Shown piece by piece: positions 19,221-28,689 of a DNA stretch of 64,000 nt. The DNA lies in NCBI GenBank assembly GCA_039414355.1, contig JBCDJN010000006.1, positions 1 to 64,000 of the forward strand. Direction: 5' to 3'. This DNA is from JBCCQL01 sp039414355 (lineage in GTDB: Bacteria > Planctomycetota > Planctomycetia > Pirellulales > Lacipirellulaceae). Position 1 is the stretch's first letter; every line of letters starts with the position of its first letter. The translations under genes and the position numbers were made by a program. The notes below the pieces were generated by a model, which saw nothing but the letters and a program-made list of their open reading frames with translations, had not been told where the DNA came from and made no database searches.

Positions 19221-19673
19221 TGTCGGCTCGGCCGTGTTGCGTTCGAGGCACAGACCGCATTCAGGCCCAGCCGCCGATGAGATTGAATCCGAAACTAGTT
19301 TTGCCCGGCGGGACATGGAACCCCGCCGAAAACGCCACCGGTCGCCAACACACCGAAGAGACCACGGCAGCGACCCTGCTGCACCGATATGTCGTGATGA
19401 CCGAAAACGTTACATCCCGCCTCTAAGGGAGCAGGGATCCTGGCATGCAATCCAGTCTGCCAGGATCGCTCCCGAACCGGTCAGTCCGCATTGACGCCTT
19501 GCTCCTACGTTGGCCAAGCTGGCGTTTCGGCGGAATACCATACGAAGCGCTGGTAAGCCTCCGGCGAATCAGCCTCGGGCAGGAGCCTCGACCGCCATCG
19601 ATCCTCGTAACGTGCAGCGGGGTTTGGACGTTTACTCGAGTGTCTGACCGGACCCATTTAACAGCAGCGCCCG
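19221..19673. other. 453-base divergent regulatory region
   Basis: Lies between the divergently transcribed sigma factor (minus) and DUF1080-GH78 (plus) genes. It carries no convincing gene. It must hold both promoters, and contains the strong hairpin listed at 19427-19473. Confidence 0.6.
19427..19473. promoter_or_regulatory. 47-base hairpin between divergent genes
   Basis: Perfect outer arms GGGAGC / GCTCCC (19427-32 and 19468-73), a 3-base bulge, then perfect inner arms GATCCTGGCA / TGCCAGGATC (19436-45 and 19458-67) around a 12-base loop. No gene ends here on either strand and no T run follows, so it does not look like a terminator. A leader-RNA structure or protein-binding site is more likely. 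Confidence 0.6.
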
Positions 19674-22139
19674 ATGACGAGCTTAGTTTCACGAGAGGAG
19701 CGTCGACTGGCGACCCTGTCCTTGTTCTTCACCTTCGCGTTCTTGGCAGGATCCGCCGTCGGGAATCCGCTTGCGCTGCGGGCCTCAAGCCCAGAGGCGA
19801 TTCGTCCCGAAACGCTGGAAATGCTCGGATACGAGCCTCTGTTCGACGGTAAGACCACCGGCGGATGGTCCAACCCCTTCGAGCACGGAGAGGCTGAGGC
19901 GGTGGCAGGTGAGATCCGGCTGCGCGGCGACAAGAAGTTCTTTCTTGTGACCGAGCGGCAGTACCGAGACTTCCGTTTTATTGCGGACATCCGCTTGCCC
20001 GAGGGTCCGGCCAACTCTGGCTTGATGTTCCGCTGCCACGTCGAACCCGGTCGGGTCTATGGCTACCAAGCGGAATGCGATGGATCCGCCAGAAGGTGGT
20101 CGGGCGGCCTCTACGACGAGGGACGCCGAGGATGGATCTGGCCGAGCAAGTTGGGCAGATCGACCGACGAATTCCTCGTCCACCAGGACGCCTCTCAGGC
20201 TCACTTTGAGCAACCTACGATCCGCGACGCTCTGCGGCGCAACGAGTGGAACCGCTACAGCGTCGAATGCGTTGGCGATCGGATCCGTATCCGCGTTAAC
20301 GGCGTTCTGGTCACGGATATGCGTGACTCGGTCGATCGCTCCGGACACCTTGGAATCCAGCACCACGGTGAAAAAGGCCAAGTCTATCGGTTCCGCAACC
20401 TCTACGTGAAAGAGCTCCCCGAGTACCCGGCCCGCGGCAACGTGGAACTCGTTGATGAGTCCCCTGTGTCTGTCAAACGGCTTAGCCCGGGCGTGGTGCT
20501 TGCCGACTTCGGTCGCGTCGCTTTCGGGAACCTTCGGCTGACGCCCCCTAAAGGCGCCGCGGGCGAGTTGACGGTGCGTTTCGGCGAGCGACTCAGCGAC
20601 GGGCACGTCGATCGTCGTCCTCCTGGAACGGTTCGCTACTCCGAGCGCGTCGTAACCCTCCCGCCAGGGGAGTCTTTGGTGGTCGAGCCACCGACTGACA
20701 GGCGGAACACTGGCGCCAGCGGGCGGGCCCCCGTGCCACCGGTGCTCACGCCGCCCGAGTGGGGCGTTGTAACACCGTTCCGCTGGGTGGAGATCGAAGG
20801 CCTGCCCGACGGCCTAAACGGCGGAGAGTTGGTGCGCCAATCGGCGATGCCGTCAGATTGGGATGACAACGCCGCCGAGTTTGTCTGCTCCGACGAGACG
20901 CTCAATCGAGTTTGGCAACTGTGCCGCTACTCGATCAAGGCGACCACATTCGCCGGCGTGTATGTCGATGGAGACCGGGAGCGGATTCCTTACGAAGCGG
21001 ACGCGTACCTCAATCAGTTGTCGCACTACTACGTCGAGGGCGACACCGGATTCGGGCGCCGGACTATCGATTGGCTCGTCGAGAACCCCACGTGGCCGAC
21101 CGAGTGGGGACCGCACGTCATTTTCATGGCCCACGCCGACTGGATGCAGACGGGCGATGCTGAGTGGTTGGCGGCACGCTACCCCTCGCTGAAGGCTAAG
21201 GCGATGACCGAGCGGCTCGGTCCAAGCGGTTTCGTTGAGAGCACGAAGACACACCAACGCAAAGGCGACATCGTTGATTGGCCCCCACAAGAGCGTGACG
21301 GGTATGTCTTCTCGGAGGTCAATACGGTCGTCAACGCGTTCCACCTGGCGGCGGTGGAGCAGCTTGCCGCCATTGCCCGGGCCGTTGGAGCCGACGAAGA
21401 CGCCACGGCGTACGAGGAACACGCCAGGTCTTTCCGCGACAAGTTCCACGCGGCATTTTTCGACCCTGAGGCTGGCAGGTACCGCGACGGACTGGGCATC
21501 GACCACCATTCGCAGCACGCGAGCTTCTTCCCCTTGGCCTTTGGCATCACGCCCCAAGAGCACCGAGAAGAAGTCGCCGCTGCCGTCGCCGACGACGGCA
21601 TGCGTTGCTCCGTTTACGGCGCGCAGTACTTGCTGCAGTCGCTCTTGGAGAACCAACAAGGTAGTTCCGCCCTCGCCCTAATGACGGCGCCGGGCGATCG
21701 GAGCTGGCGGCACATGCTCGACGCCGACGCGACCATTACCTGGGAGGCGTGGGATGTCGCTTACAAACCAAACCTTGACTGGAATCACGCCTGGGGAGCC
21801 GCGCCCGCAAACCTCTTGCCGCGATACGTTCTGGGCGTGAGTGCGGCGGAACCCGCGTGGAAGCGAATCTCGGTGAGCCCGGTTTGCGGAGAATTGAGTC
21901 ATGCCGAGGGCGTTGTTCCCACGCCCGGAGGGCCGATGAAGATTCGTTGGGAGAAGGGGAAAGGCTTCCTGATGTCTCTGAAGCCGCCGCCTGGGACGCC
22001 GGTGAAGGTCCGCCTACCCGACGACGGAAACTCGGCTGTCGCCAAGGTCGATGGCCGGGAGGTAGTAGTCAAACGCGTTGATGGCTGGTTGGAACTCACC
22101 GATGAGCTGGTCGGCGAGCACACCATTACACTCGATTAG
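19674..22139 (+). CDS. Secreted DUF1080 / GH78 alpha-L-rhamnosidase fusion
   Basis: 821 residues. Signal peptide (about 1-30), DUF1080 domain (about 50-240, from MLGYEPLFDGKTTGGW to YRFRNLYVKELP), a beta-sandwich linker region (250-400), then a GH78-type (alpha/alpha)6 catalytic domain with VYVDGDRERIPYEADAY around residues 430-443, WPTEWGPHVIFMAHADW, and TITWEAWD near 690. It ends with the usual C-terminal beta domain (ISVSPVCG...). GH78 enzymes release terminal alpha-L-rhamnose. Fusion with a DUF1080 jelly-roll is unusual. It heads a plus-strand pair with the second BNR_4 protein. No clear ribosome binding site precedes the ATG. Confidence 0.88.
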   Translation: MTSLVSREERRLATLSLFFTFAFLAGSAVGNPLALRASSPEAIRPETLEMLGYEPLFDGKTTGGWSNPFEHGEAEAVAGEIRLRGDKKFFLVTERQYRDFRFIADIRLPEGPANSGLMFRCHVEPGRVYGYQAECDGSARRWSGGLYDEGRRGWIWPSKLGRSTDEFLVHQDASQAHFEQPTIRDALRRNEWNRYSVECVGDRIRIRVNGVLVTDMRDSVDRSGHLGIQHHGEKGQVYRFRNLYVKELPEYPARGNVELVDESPVSVKRLSPGVVLADFGRVAFGNLRLTPPKGAAGELTVRFGERLSDGHVDRRPPGTVRYSERVVTLPPGESLVVEPPTDRRNTGASGRAPVPPVLTPPEWGVVTPFRWVEIEGLPDGLNGGELVRQSAMPSDWDDNAAEFVCSDETLNRVWQLCRYSIKATTFAGVYVDGDRERIPYEADAYLNQLSHYYVEGDTGFGRRTIDWLVENPTWPTEWGPHVIFMAHADWMQTGDAEWLAARYPSLKAKAMTERLGPSGFVESTKTHQRKGDIVDWPPQERDGYVFSEVNTVVNAFHLAAVEQLAAIARAVGADEDATAYEEHARSFRDKFHAAFFDPEAGRYRDGLGIDHHSQHASFFPLAFGITPQEHREEVAAAVADDGMRCSVYGAQYLLQSLLENQQGSSALALMTAPGDRSWRHMLDADATITWEAWDVAYKPNLDWNHAWGAAPANLLPRYVLGVSAAEPAWKRISVSPVCGELSHAEGVVPTPGGPMKIRWEKGKGFLMSLKPPPGTPVKVRLPDDGNSAVAKVDGREVVVKRVDGWLELTDELVGEHTITLD

Positions 22140-22151
22140 GCGGGGCGGTTT

Positions 22152-25100
22152 GTGAACTCTTCTCGGCTTCTCATGCTGGCGCCGGCTTGGTTCGGCGGCC
22201 AACGCAGTTCTTCTGTTTGCGCCGGCAACGGCGCTGCCGCGATTGAACCCTCGCGGCGCCGGTGGCGGAGCCAAGTCTCGGCTTCCCTCGTCGCTCTGAT
22301 GTGGCTGATCGCTGGGACGGCTTCGGCCCAGATAACGATCAACCCAACCAAGAGCATGGTGCTCGATCCCAACGCGCTGGTGCTGGGAACCGGCGGCAAC
22401 TTCAGTCGCATCATTAATGGCATCCCTTACCAGCAGGATGCCTTGGTCACGCACGGCGACTACCAGTACAGCGCTTGGTACCGAAACAGCGCTAACGAGG
22501 ACCTCATCATCGGACGACGCGATCTCACCGGCGACACATGGGAGACGTTCGACACCGGCATCGACATGATCCATGGAAACCAAGACTGGAACTCCCACAA
22601 CGTGATCTCCATGGGCGTCTCCGGCGATGGGCGAGTCCACGTGGCGTTCGACCATCACGTTGACGCCTTGCGGTACATCGTGTCTGACGCCGGCTTCGCC
22701 ACGGCGCCGAGCAATGAATGGAACGCCACGGGCTTCAGCGCCGAGCGAGACTCACTCAACGCGTCGGGGACAAGGATCCCACGAGTCACCTACCCGCGGT
22801 TTACCAACGCGGGCGACGACCTGCTCTTCACCTACCGCGACCGCGGCAGTGGCAACGGCGACGTGCGGATCGCCAACTATGACGCCGCAACGGGCCTTTG
22901 GAGCAACACGCGATTTGTCAACCGAGGCGATGTCGGCTCGTATGACGATGTCACCAACCAGCCCTCAACCCGTCGCAACGCGTACCACAACGCCTTCGAA
23001 GTCGATTCCGCTGGCCGGCTGCACTCAACGTTTACTTGGCGGGAGTCAACGCAGAACGGAAATCACGATATCAACTACATCTACAGCGATGACCTGGGGT
23101 TTACGTGGCGTAACAACGACGGGCAGGTGGTCGGGACGCCGTCGTCGCCAGTAAACGTGAACTCGCCCGGCATCGAAGTGGTTGATCTCGACAGGCGCCA
23201 GTCGCTGATCAACCAGCAAGGGCAAATCGTCGACGCCGATGGCCGTGTCCACGCGTTGATGTACCACCGCCGGCAGGAACCAGGTTTCGAGTGGCAGTCG
23301 GGCGACGGCACGTTCAACCGGTCCGACTCCGCTTACCACCATTACTACCGCGACCCCACCACCGCCCAGTGGCACGTCAACCAGCTGCCAACCGACGAGC
23401 CCGTTGGCAGCCGCCCGCAGATTGGCGTGGACCCGTTCGGCAACCTGCTGGGCGTCTACACCTCGGGCGCCGACCTGATCATCGCCGGCGCTCAGAAGGT
23501 CGGCGACGGCTACGCCGACTGGCAGCTGCTGCACCGCGATCAAGGCGACTACGAGGGATCGCCGCTGCTCGATGAAAACCGCTTACGCGAGACGGGCATC
23601 CTTTCGGTGTTCCTGCAAGAGCGGGCGGACGACCAGCCGGTCAACACTGGGACGAGCAGCCCGCTGCGGGTAATCGAATTCGCGGCGACGACCCCGCAGA
23701 CCCCGCTACGCTGGATTGGCGACAACTCGAGCGTTTGGTCCGCGGGCGGCGCGACAAACTGGGACATCGACGGCGACATCGTCGGGGACCTGCCCTACGC
23801 CGACGGCAACGCGGTGCGTTTCGACGACAACGCCGCCTCGTTCAACGTCTCATTATCGGGCAACCGGTCGCCGTCGGCGGTCACCTTCAGCAATACCGCC
23901 AACGACTACACCTTGACCGGCAACGCAATCACGGGATCGGGCGGGGTTCTCGTCAACGGAGGCGGTCGCGTAACGTTCAACAGTCGTTTCGTGAACACCT
24001 ACACCGGCGAAACGGTCGTTGAAGACGGCGAACTCGTCCTCGCGGGCGGCGCGACCATATCCGACTCGCAGGCGATCCTAGTCGCGCAGGCCGGACGGAT
24101 CGTCTCCGCCGCTCCGCTGATGCTCAGCAGTCAATCGCTCACGCTTGCCGGCGAAGTTGGCGGAAGCGTCGATGCCCGGGACGGGTCCACGGTCATAGGC
24201 ACGGGTCGCGTTGCCGGCGATCTCACCACTCATGACGCACTGATCCGGATTGGCGAAGTAGGATTACTAGTCACCACGGGCCCCGTAACGACGCTCGTCG
24301 ACGACTTCTCAACCAGCGATCTAGCCGCCTACACCGAGACGAGAGTCCTTGACCAGGGACCGGTCGACAACGTTGCGTTCGAGGTCCAGCAGGGCGCCTT
24401 GCGTTCAACGTCGGTTGGAGCCGACGGGGCCGAACAAACGTTGCTGCTCCGCGGCGACTTTTCGCTTGAGGCTGGGCAGGAGTTGCAGATCGACACAAGC
24501 ATCATCGAGGCTAACGGGCGCGACCTTGGCATCGTGGTCGCGGCGACAGACACGCCCGAGTCTGCAACCAGAGAAGACTACGCGTTCGTCGCGCTCACCG
24601 GCGGTGACAGCTCGGTAAAGATCCGCGGCTTCGACGGCGCCACCGCGCTCCCACTGATCACCGATTCAAGCGGCGGCCCTAAAGATGGGCTCTTCATCTC
24701 ACGGGTCGACGAGAACACCTTTGAGTTCGGTCATTACATCGGCGAGCAGCGCACGGTGGTCACCACACACACCCTGGCCAACGCCGCCATAGGGGCCGCG
24801 ATCGGCTTCTACAGCGATCAACGCGAGACTGGCTCCTACGCCGTGTTGGACAACTTACGCCTGTTCCAAGCGGAGGCGACGGCCGCGGTTGGTGAGACCT
24901 TCACCATCGACGGCAACCTAAGCCTTGGTCCGCAGTCTGCGCTGGAGTTCGGCATCTACAGCCCATCGGCGGCTGATCGGCTCATCGTTGGCGGCGCTGT
25001 GTCGGCAGCGGGATCGCTCGTCGTGACGCTCGTCACCGGCGCCCCATCTCCTCAAGCGGGAGACGAGTACTGGTTGATCGACACCCAGACGCTGACTGGA

Positions 25101-25475
25101 GTCTTCGACTCGGCGACGTTGCCAACGCTAGGCGAAGGGTTGGTGTGGGACACCTCCCGACTTGGCGCCGAGGGCGTGCTGGCGGTCGCCGCCGGACTGA
25201 GCGGCGACTTCAACCGCGACGGCCGCGTTGATGCCGCGGACTACACGGTGTGGCGAAACACACTCAACCAATCCGGATTCGGCTTGACCGCCGATGCGAA
25301 CAACGACTTCCGAGTCGACGCTGCCGATTACCTTCTTTGGCGAGATCAATTCGGGCAATCGATCTTCGAAGGCTCGAACCTGACCGAAACGGCGAATACG
25401 CCGGAGCCAGCGGGAGTGTCCCTTATCGCCATCGCGGGCGTCATGCGACTTCGCCATCGGCGCCGAGAGCCCTGA
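22152..25475 (+). CDS. Second BNR_4 (ulvan-lyase-like) PEP-CTERM protein
   Basis: 1107 residues from a GTG start 12 bases after the rhamnosidase stop; an ATG at 22173 is an alternative. Long leader ending in a signal peptide (LVALMWLIAGTASAQ, about residue 58), BNR_4 propeller (about 60-510) with His149, His169, Tyr214 and Arg229 in the same order and similar spacing as the first copy, beta-strand repeats (about 520-700), a beta-sandwich, a dockerin-like pair (GDFNRDGRVDAADYTVWRN and FRVDAADYLLWRDQFG), and a PEP-CTERM tail (NTPEPAGVSLIAIAGV, RHRRREP). Probably a surface polysaccharide lyase of the ulvan-lyase fold. Pairing with a rhamnosidase supports a rhamnose-containing substrate. Confidence 0.85.
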   Translation: MNSSRLLMLAPAWFGGQRSSSVCAGNGAAAIEPSRRRWRSQVSASLVALMWLIAGTASAQITINPTKSMVLDPNALVLGTGGNFSRIINGIPYQQDALVTHGDYQYSAWYRNSANEDLIIGRRDLTGDTWETFDTGIDMIHGNQDWNSHNVISMGVSGDGRVHVAFDHHVDALRYIVSDAGFATAPSNEWNATGFSAERDSLNASGTRIPRVTYPRFTNAGDDLLFTYRDRGSGNGDVRIANYDAATGLWSNTRFVNRGDVGSYDDVTNQPSTRRNAYHNAFEVDSAGRLHSTFTWRESTQNGNHDINYIYSDDLGFTWRNNDGQVVGTPSSPVNVNSPGIEVVDLDRRQSLINQQGQIVDADGRVHALMYHRRQEPGFEWQSGDGTFNRSDSAYHHYYRDPTTAQWHVNQLPTDEPVGSRPQIGVDPFGNLLGVYTSGADLIIAGAQKVGDGYADWQLLHRDQGDYEGSPLLDENRLRETGILSVFLQERADDQPVNTGTSSPLRVIEFAATTPQTPLRWIGDNSSVWSAGGATNWDIDGDIVGDLPYADGNAVRFDDNAASFNVSLSGNRSPSAVTFSNTANDYTLTGNAITGSGGVLVNGGGRVTFNSRFVNTYTGETVVEDGELVLAGGATISDSQAILVAQAGRIVSAAPLMLSSQSLTLAGEVGGSVDARDGSTVIGTGRVAGDLTTHDALIRIGEVGLLVTTGPVTTLVDDFSTSDLAAYTETRVLDQGPVDNVAFEVQQGALRSTSVGADGAEQTLLLRGDFSLEAGQELQIDTSIIEANGRDLGIVVAATDTPESATREDYAFVALTGGDSSVKIRGFDGATALPLITDSSGGPKDGLFISRVDENTFEFGHYIGEQRTVVTTHTLANAAIGAAIGFYSDQRETGSYAVLDNLRLFQAEATAAVGETFTIDGNLSLGPQSALEFGIYSPSAADRLIVGGAVSAAGSLVVTLVTGAPSPQAGDEYWLIDTQTLTGVFDSATLPTLGEGLVWDTSRLGAEGVLAVAAGLSGDFNRDGRVDAADYTVWRNTLNQSGFGLTADANNDFRVDAADYLLWRDQFGQSIFEGSNLTETANTPEPAGVSLIAIAGVMRLRHRRREP

Positions 25476-25507
25476 AGCTCTGAAGCCGCCGCCGCGGTCG
25501 GCATCGG

Positions 25508-27079
25508 CTAGAGGCCCTCCGTTCCAGGCCCTGAAGCGCCCGCCGTGTCGCGGTACCCCTGCCGGAGTTCGGTGAGTTGCTGCTTCAGGCGGGCCGTATC
25601 GGCCGAGTACTCGGCTTGACCGTAGACGTTGCTGAGTTCGTCCGGGTCATTCGAGAGATCGTAGAGTTCCCACTCATCGTTCTCGTAGAAGTAGATCAGC
25701 TTGCGGTCCTGGGTTCGCACGCCGTAGTGTGCGGCGACTCGATGGATGGCGGGCGGGCCCTCGAAATAGTGGTAATAGACTGCGTCACGCCAGTCGTAGG
25801 GCGTCTCTCCACGCAGCAACGAAACGAACGACTTGCCCTGCATCGGCTCACTAGGCGAGGCCTTCGCCGCGTCGAGCAGGGTGGCCGCGTAGTCAAGGTT
25901 TTGGACGAGTTCGCGGCAGCGGGCGCCGGGCTGCGTGACTCCGGGCCACCGCGCAATGAGCGGCATCCGCATCGATTCGTCATACATCCAGCGCTTGTCG
26001 TACCAGCCGTGGTCGCCCAGGTAGAATCCCTGGTCTGAGGAGTAGATCACAATCGTGCTGTCGGCGAGCCCAAGCTCGTCCAGCAGCGCCACCAATCGGC
26101 CAACACTGTCGTCGACCCCGCGGACGCAACGCAGGTAGTTCTTCAGATACCGCTGGAGCTTCCACCGTGTCAGGGCTTCGCCGGTAGGCGGATCGGCCAC
26201 GAAGGCACGGTTCTCCGTGTCGAACGCGTCGCTCCAGCCGCGGAGCTGCTTCTCGGTCATCCGCTCTTGGTTCTTCCGGCCCGACACGTCCCGCGACTCA
26301 CGCCCTTCGCCCGGATCCACTCCGTCGACGAAGAGGTCGTAGTACAAATCGAGGTCTTCCTCGATCGTCATCTGCTGCTCACGTGCGCCGCTGGCGTTGT
26401 CTGACCAAATGTCCAAGAGCGTCGGTGGCTCTGGCAGCGTTTCGTTCTTCCAAAGCGACAGGTGCTCGGGAGCCGGCATCCAGGTGCGGTGCGGGGCCTT
26501 GTGCTGGCACATGAGCAGGAACGGCTTGTCAGCGTCGCGGCCGCTGCGTAGCCAGTCCTCGGCGAGGTCGGTAACGATCCGCGTGCAGTGCCCGTTAATC
26601 TCGACGACACCATCAGGCGTGCGGAATTGCGGGTTGTAGTAGTCTCCCTGGCCCGGCAACACCCGCCAGTAGTCGAATCCCTGCGGGTCCGATCCAAGGT
26701 GCCACTTGCCGATCACCGCCGTTTGGTACCCCGCCGCCCGGAGCTCCTTGGGGAAGGTCCACTGCGCCGGATCAAACCGGTCGCCGTTCTTGCGAAACCC
26801 GTTCAAGTGGCTGTGCTTACCCGTCAGGATGACGGCGCGACTTGGGCCGCACAGGCTGTTCGTGCAGAAACTCTGCTCGAAGAGCATGCCCTCAGCCGCG
26901 AGGCGATCGATGTTGGGCTTTGGGTCAACACCCGCGAGCAAGCCGCCGTAGGCGCCGATTGCGTGCGGCGCGTGATCATCGCTGAAGATGAACAGGATGT
27001 TGGGCCGCTCTGCCAGCCCGCTTGACGTCAACAGGCTGAGCTGCAAGAGCAGGATGAGGGCGATGACAAGGTTGCGCAT
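25508..27079 (-). CDS. Secreted arylsulfatase
   Basis: 523 residues: signal peptide (1-23), metal-binding IFSDDHAPHAIGAYGG (Asp34/Asp35), the classical formylglycine motif Cys77-Gly-Pro-Ser-Arg81 followed by AVILTGKHSHLNGF, YQTAVIGKWHLGSDPQGFDYW, and YSSDQGFYLGDHGWYDKRWMYDESMRMP near residue 350. It is intact and should be active once its cysteine is converted. It converges with the BNR_4 gene and is followed on the same strand by no further gene. Confidence 0.94.
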   Translation of the reverse strand: MRNLVIALILLLQLSLLTSSGLAERPNILFIFSDDHAPHAIGAYGGLLAGVDPKPNIDRLAAEGMLFEQSFCTNSLCGPSRAVILTGKHSHLNGFRKNGDRFDPAQWTFPKELRAAGYQTAVIGKWHLGSDPQGFDYWRVLPGQGDYYNPQFRTPDGVVEINGHCTRIVTDLAEDWLRSGRDADKPFLLMCQHKAPHRTWMPAPEHLSLWKNETLPEPPTLLDIWSDNASGAREQQMTIEEDLDLYYDLFVDGVDPGEGRESRDVSGRKNQERMTEKQLRGWSDAFDTENRAFVADPPTGEALTRWKLQRYLKNYLRCVRGVDDSVGRLVALLDELGLADSTIVIYSSDQGFYLGDHGWYDKRWMYDESMRMPLIARWPGVTQPGARCRELVQNLDYAATLLDAAKASPSEPMQGKSFVSLLRGETPYDWRDAVYYHYFEGPPAIHRVAAHYGVRTQDRKLIYFYENDEWELYDLSNDPDELSNVYGQAEYSADTARLKQQLTELRQGYRDTAGASGPGTEGL

Positions 27080-27289
27080 AGGTGTCTCGCTTGCGGTGTG
27101 TGTAGCGCGTTCTCTCGGGCACGGGACGTCAGTCAGCCGCGCAGCGAAGACGATCGCTTGGCAAGAGGTAGCCGCGTTCCTCGGCCACCCTCGGGTGACT
27201 CACCATCACCCGCTCCACGGCCGGAGTCCCTTGCGTGCGATGGCCATCGAGTGAGGATCGCAGCAGCTTGCGCCCCACGGCAGCGTTGC

Positions 27290-28573
27290 TTACGCGGCGC
27301 CCCAGTTGAGCGTGTGCCGTCCCTCCTCAAAGCCCAGCTCTATCGGATCACCGACAACTTCGCAGCCACCGACGCTTGCCACCTCCGCCGCTAGGTCCTC
27401 CGTCGCCCAGAGCGTGCCAAGGTGGAGCGTGTTGGGGACGAAGACCCAGCGGTGATCACCGTAGCGGGAGCGGATGGCGGAGACTAATGCCTCGTCATCG
27501 CTGAGCGTCGCCGGGATCTTCGCACGCTGCATGTCGCCCGTTGTGTAAACGTTGATATAGGTCTTGTGCTCGTCGATCGCGTCGCGGAGTTTACGCGTAA
27601 TGAAGTCCGCCAAGCCAACCCCGATGGCGTTGCCCTTCGAGGCGGCCACCAAGCCGAGCGCGCCGATGATGCCGACCGCGGGCTTGGTAATGTCCTCGAA
27701 CCCGTCAACGCCGCGCCGGCCGATCACGTTGGGGTCCATGCCGGTGCCGCTGTAGGTCTTCCCGATCTCATCAACAATCAGAACGTTGATGTCTTCGAAG
27801 GGCAGGGTAGGGAAGTACCCGCGGTGCTTGGCGAGTAGTTCCGGCTCCTTGGTCAGGATCTCCGTAGCCGGCAGGGCGTGCAGCTCGGCGGTCTTGTCGT
27901 AGCCATCCTCAAGGATCGCCAACCCCGCCCAGATCCTCCCACTGTCGACGAGCAGCTCGCCCATCTCGAGCAGCATGACCTGCATCTGAGGAGTTGGGGC
28001 GGAGTGGAAGGTCTCGGCGGAGCGGATCTTGCCCATGCCGACGACCATCATCTTGGTCAGCCCGCTCTGCACCGGCCCGCTGAAGCAGGTGTGCAGCTTC
28101 ACGCGATTGAGCACGAGCACGCCGGAAGACTCGTAACAATGGCGATCCATCCAGACGTCGCCGGTCGACACCTCGCCAACCTTCACACACTCCATGCTGG
28201 AGCGGATCGGCATCCCCATCGCCTGCTCGGTGATGCCGAGCGACTCAACCATCTCGCGCTGGCCCTCAGCGGTGGCGCCGTTGTGTGAGCCCATGCTGGG
28301 GACGATGAATGGCTTGGCGCCGTGGTCCCGCAGCCAGTCGCCGGTGGCCTTGGTGATGGCGGCCAGGTTGTCGATGCCGCGCGAACCCGCGGTAATCGCC
28401 ACCTCGCCCTGGGGCGGTTGGCCGAGCTTGTCCAGCTCAGCCCGGACGGCCTGCGCTACGTCGGCGATGGGGCGGGAAACAAGCGACTGCTGGACTTTGC
28501 GGAGCAGCACGATCGGGCCTCGTGAGTGCGCTTTGACAAGCGGCAGACACGGCGCCGCCGCCGCAACCACCAA
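27290..28573 (-). CDS. LarA-like (DUF2088) protein, possible hydroxyacid racemase/epimerase
   Basis: Up to 427 residues. The N-terminal half has the DUF2088 pattern: AITAGSRGIDNL, VPSMGSHNGATAEGQ (His97), then VLVLNRVKLHTCFSGPVQSGLTKMMVVGMGK. In LarA this region holds catalytic His residues and the Lys that anchors the nickel-pincer cofactor. The C-terminal half resembles the LarA C-domain. It probably racemises or epimerises a 2-hydroxy acid, perhaps a uronic- or aldonic-acid derivative given the setting. The start is uncertain: the longest frame begins with TTG, and a GTG at 28510 preceded by an AGG is plausible. Confidence 0.8.
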   Translation of the reverse strand: MVVAAAAPCLPLVKAHSRGPIVLLRKVQQSLVSRPIADVAQAVRAELDKLGQPPQGEVAITAGSRGIDNLAAITKATGDWLRDHGAKPFIVPSMGSHNGATAEGQREMVESLGITEQAMGMPIRSSMECVKVGEVSTGDVWMDRHCYESSGVLVLNRVKLHTCFSGPVQSGLTKMMVVGMGKIRSAETFHSAPTPQMQVMLLEMGELLVDSGRIWAGLAILEDGYDKTAELHALPATEILTKEPELLAKHRGYFPTLPFEDINVLIVDEIGKTYSGTGMDPNVIGRRGVDGFEDITKPAVGIIGALGLVAASKGNAIGVGLADFITRKLRDAIDEHKTYINVYTTGDMQRAKIPATLSDDEALVSAIRSRYGDHRWVFVPNTLHLGTLWATEDLAAEVASVGGCEVVGDPIELGFEEGRHTLNWGAA

Positions 28574-28689
28574 CTGCGATCTTGGCTGACCGTTGCCGGG
28601 TCCGCAAGAGCCGGCGAAGAGGGCAGATCGAGATGGCTTGGCTTAAGCGCAGCCAAGACAAGAAGACTAATCCGGACCGCCCGGCGGCT

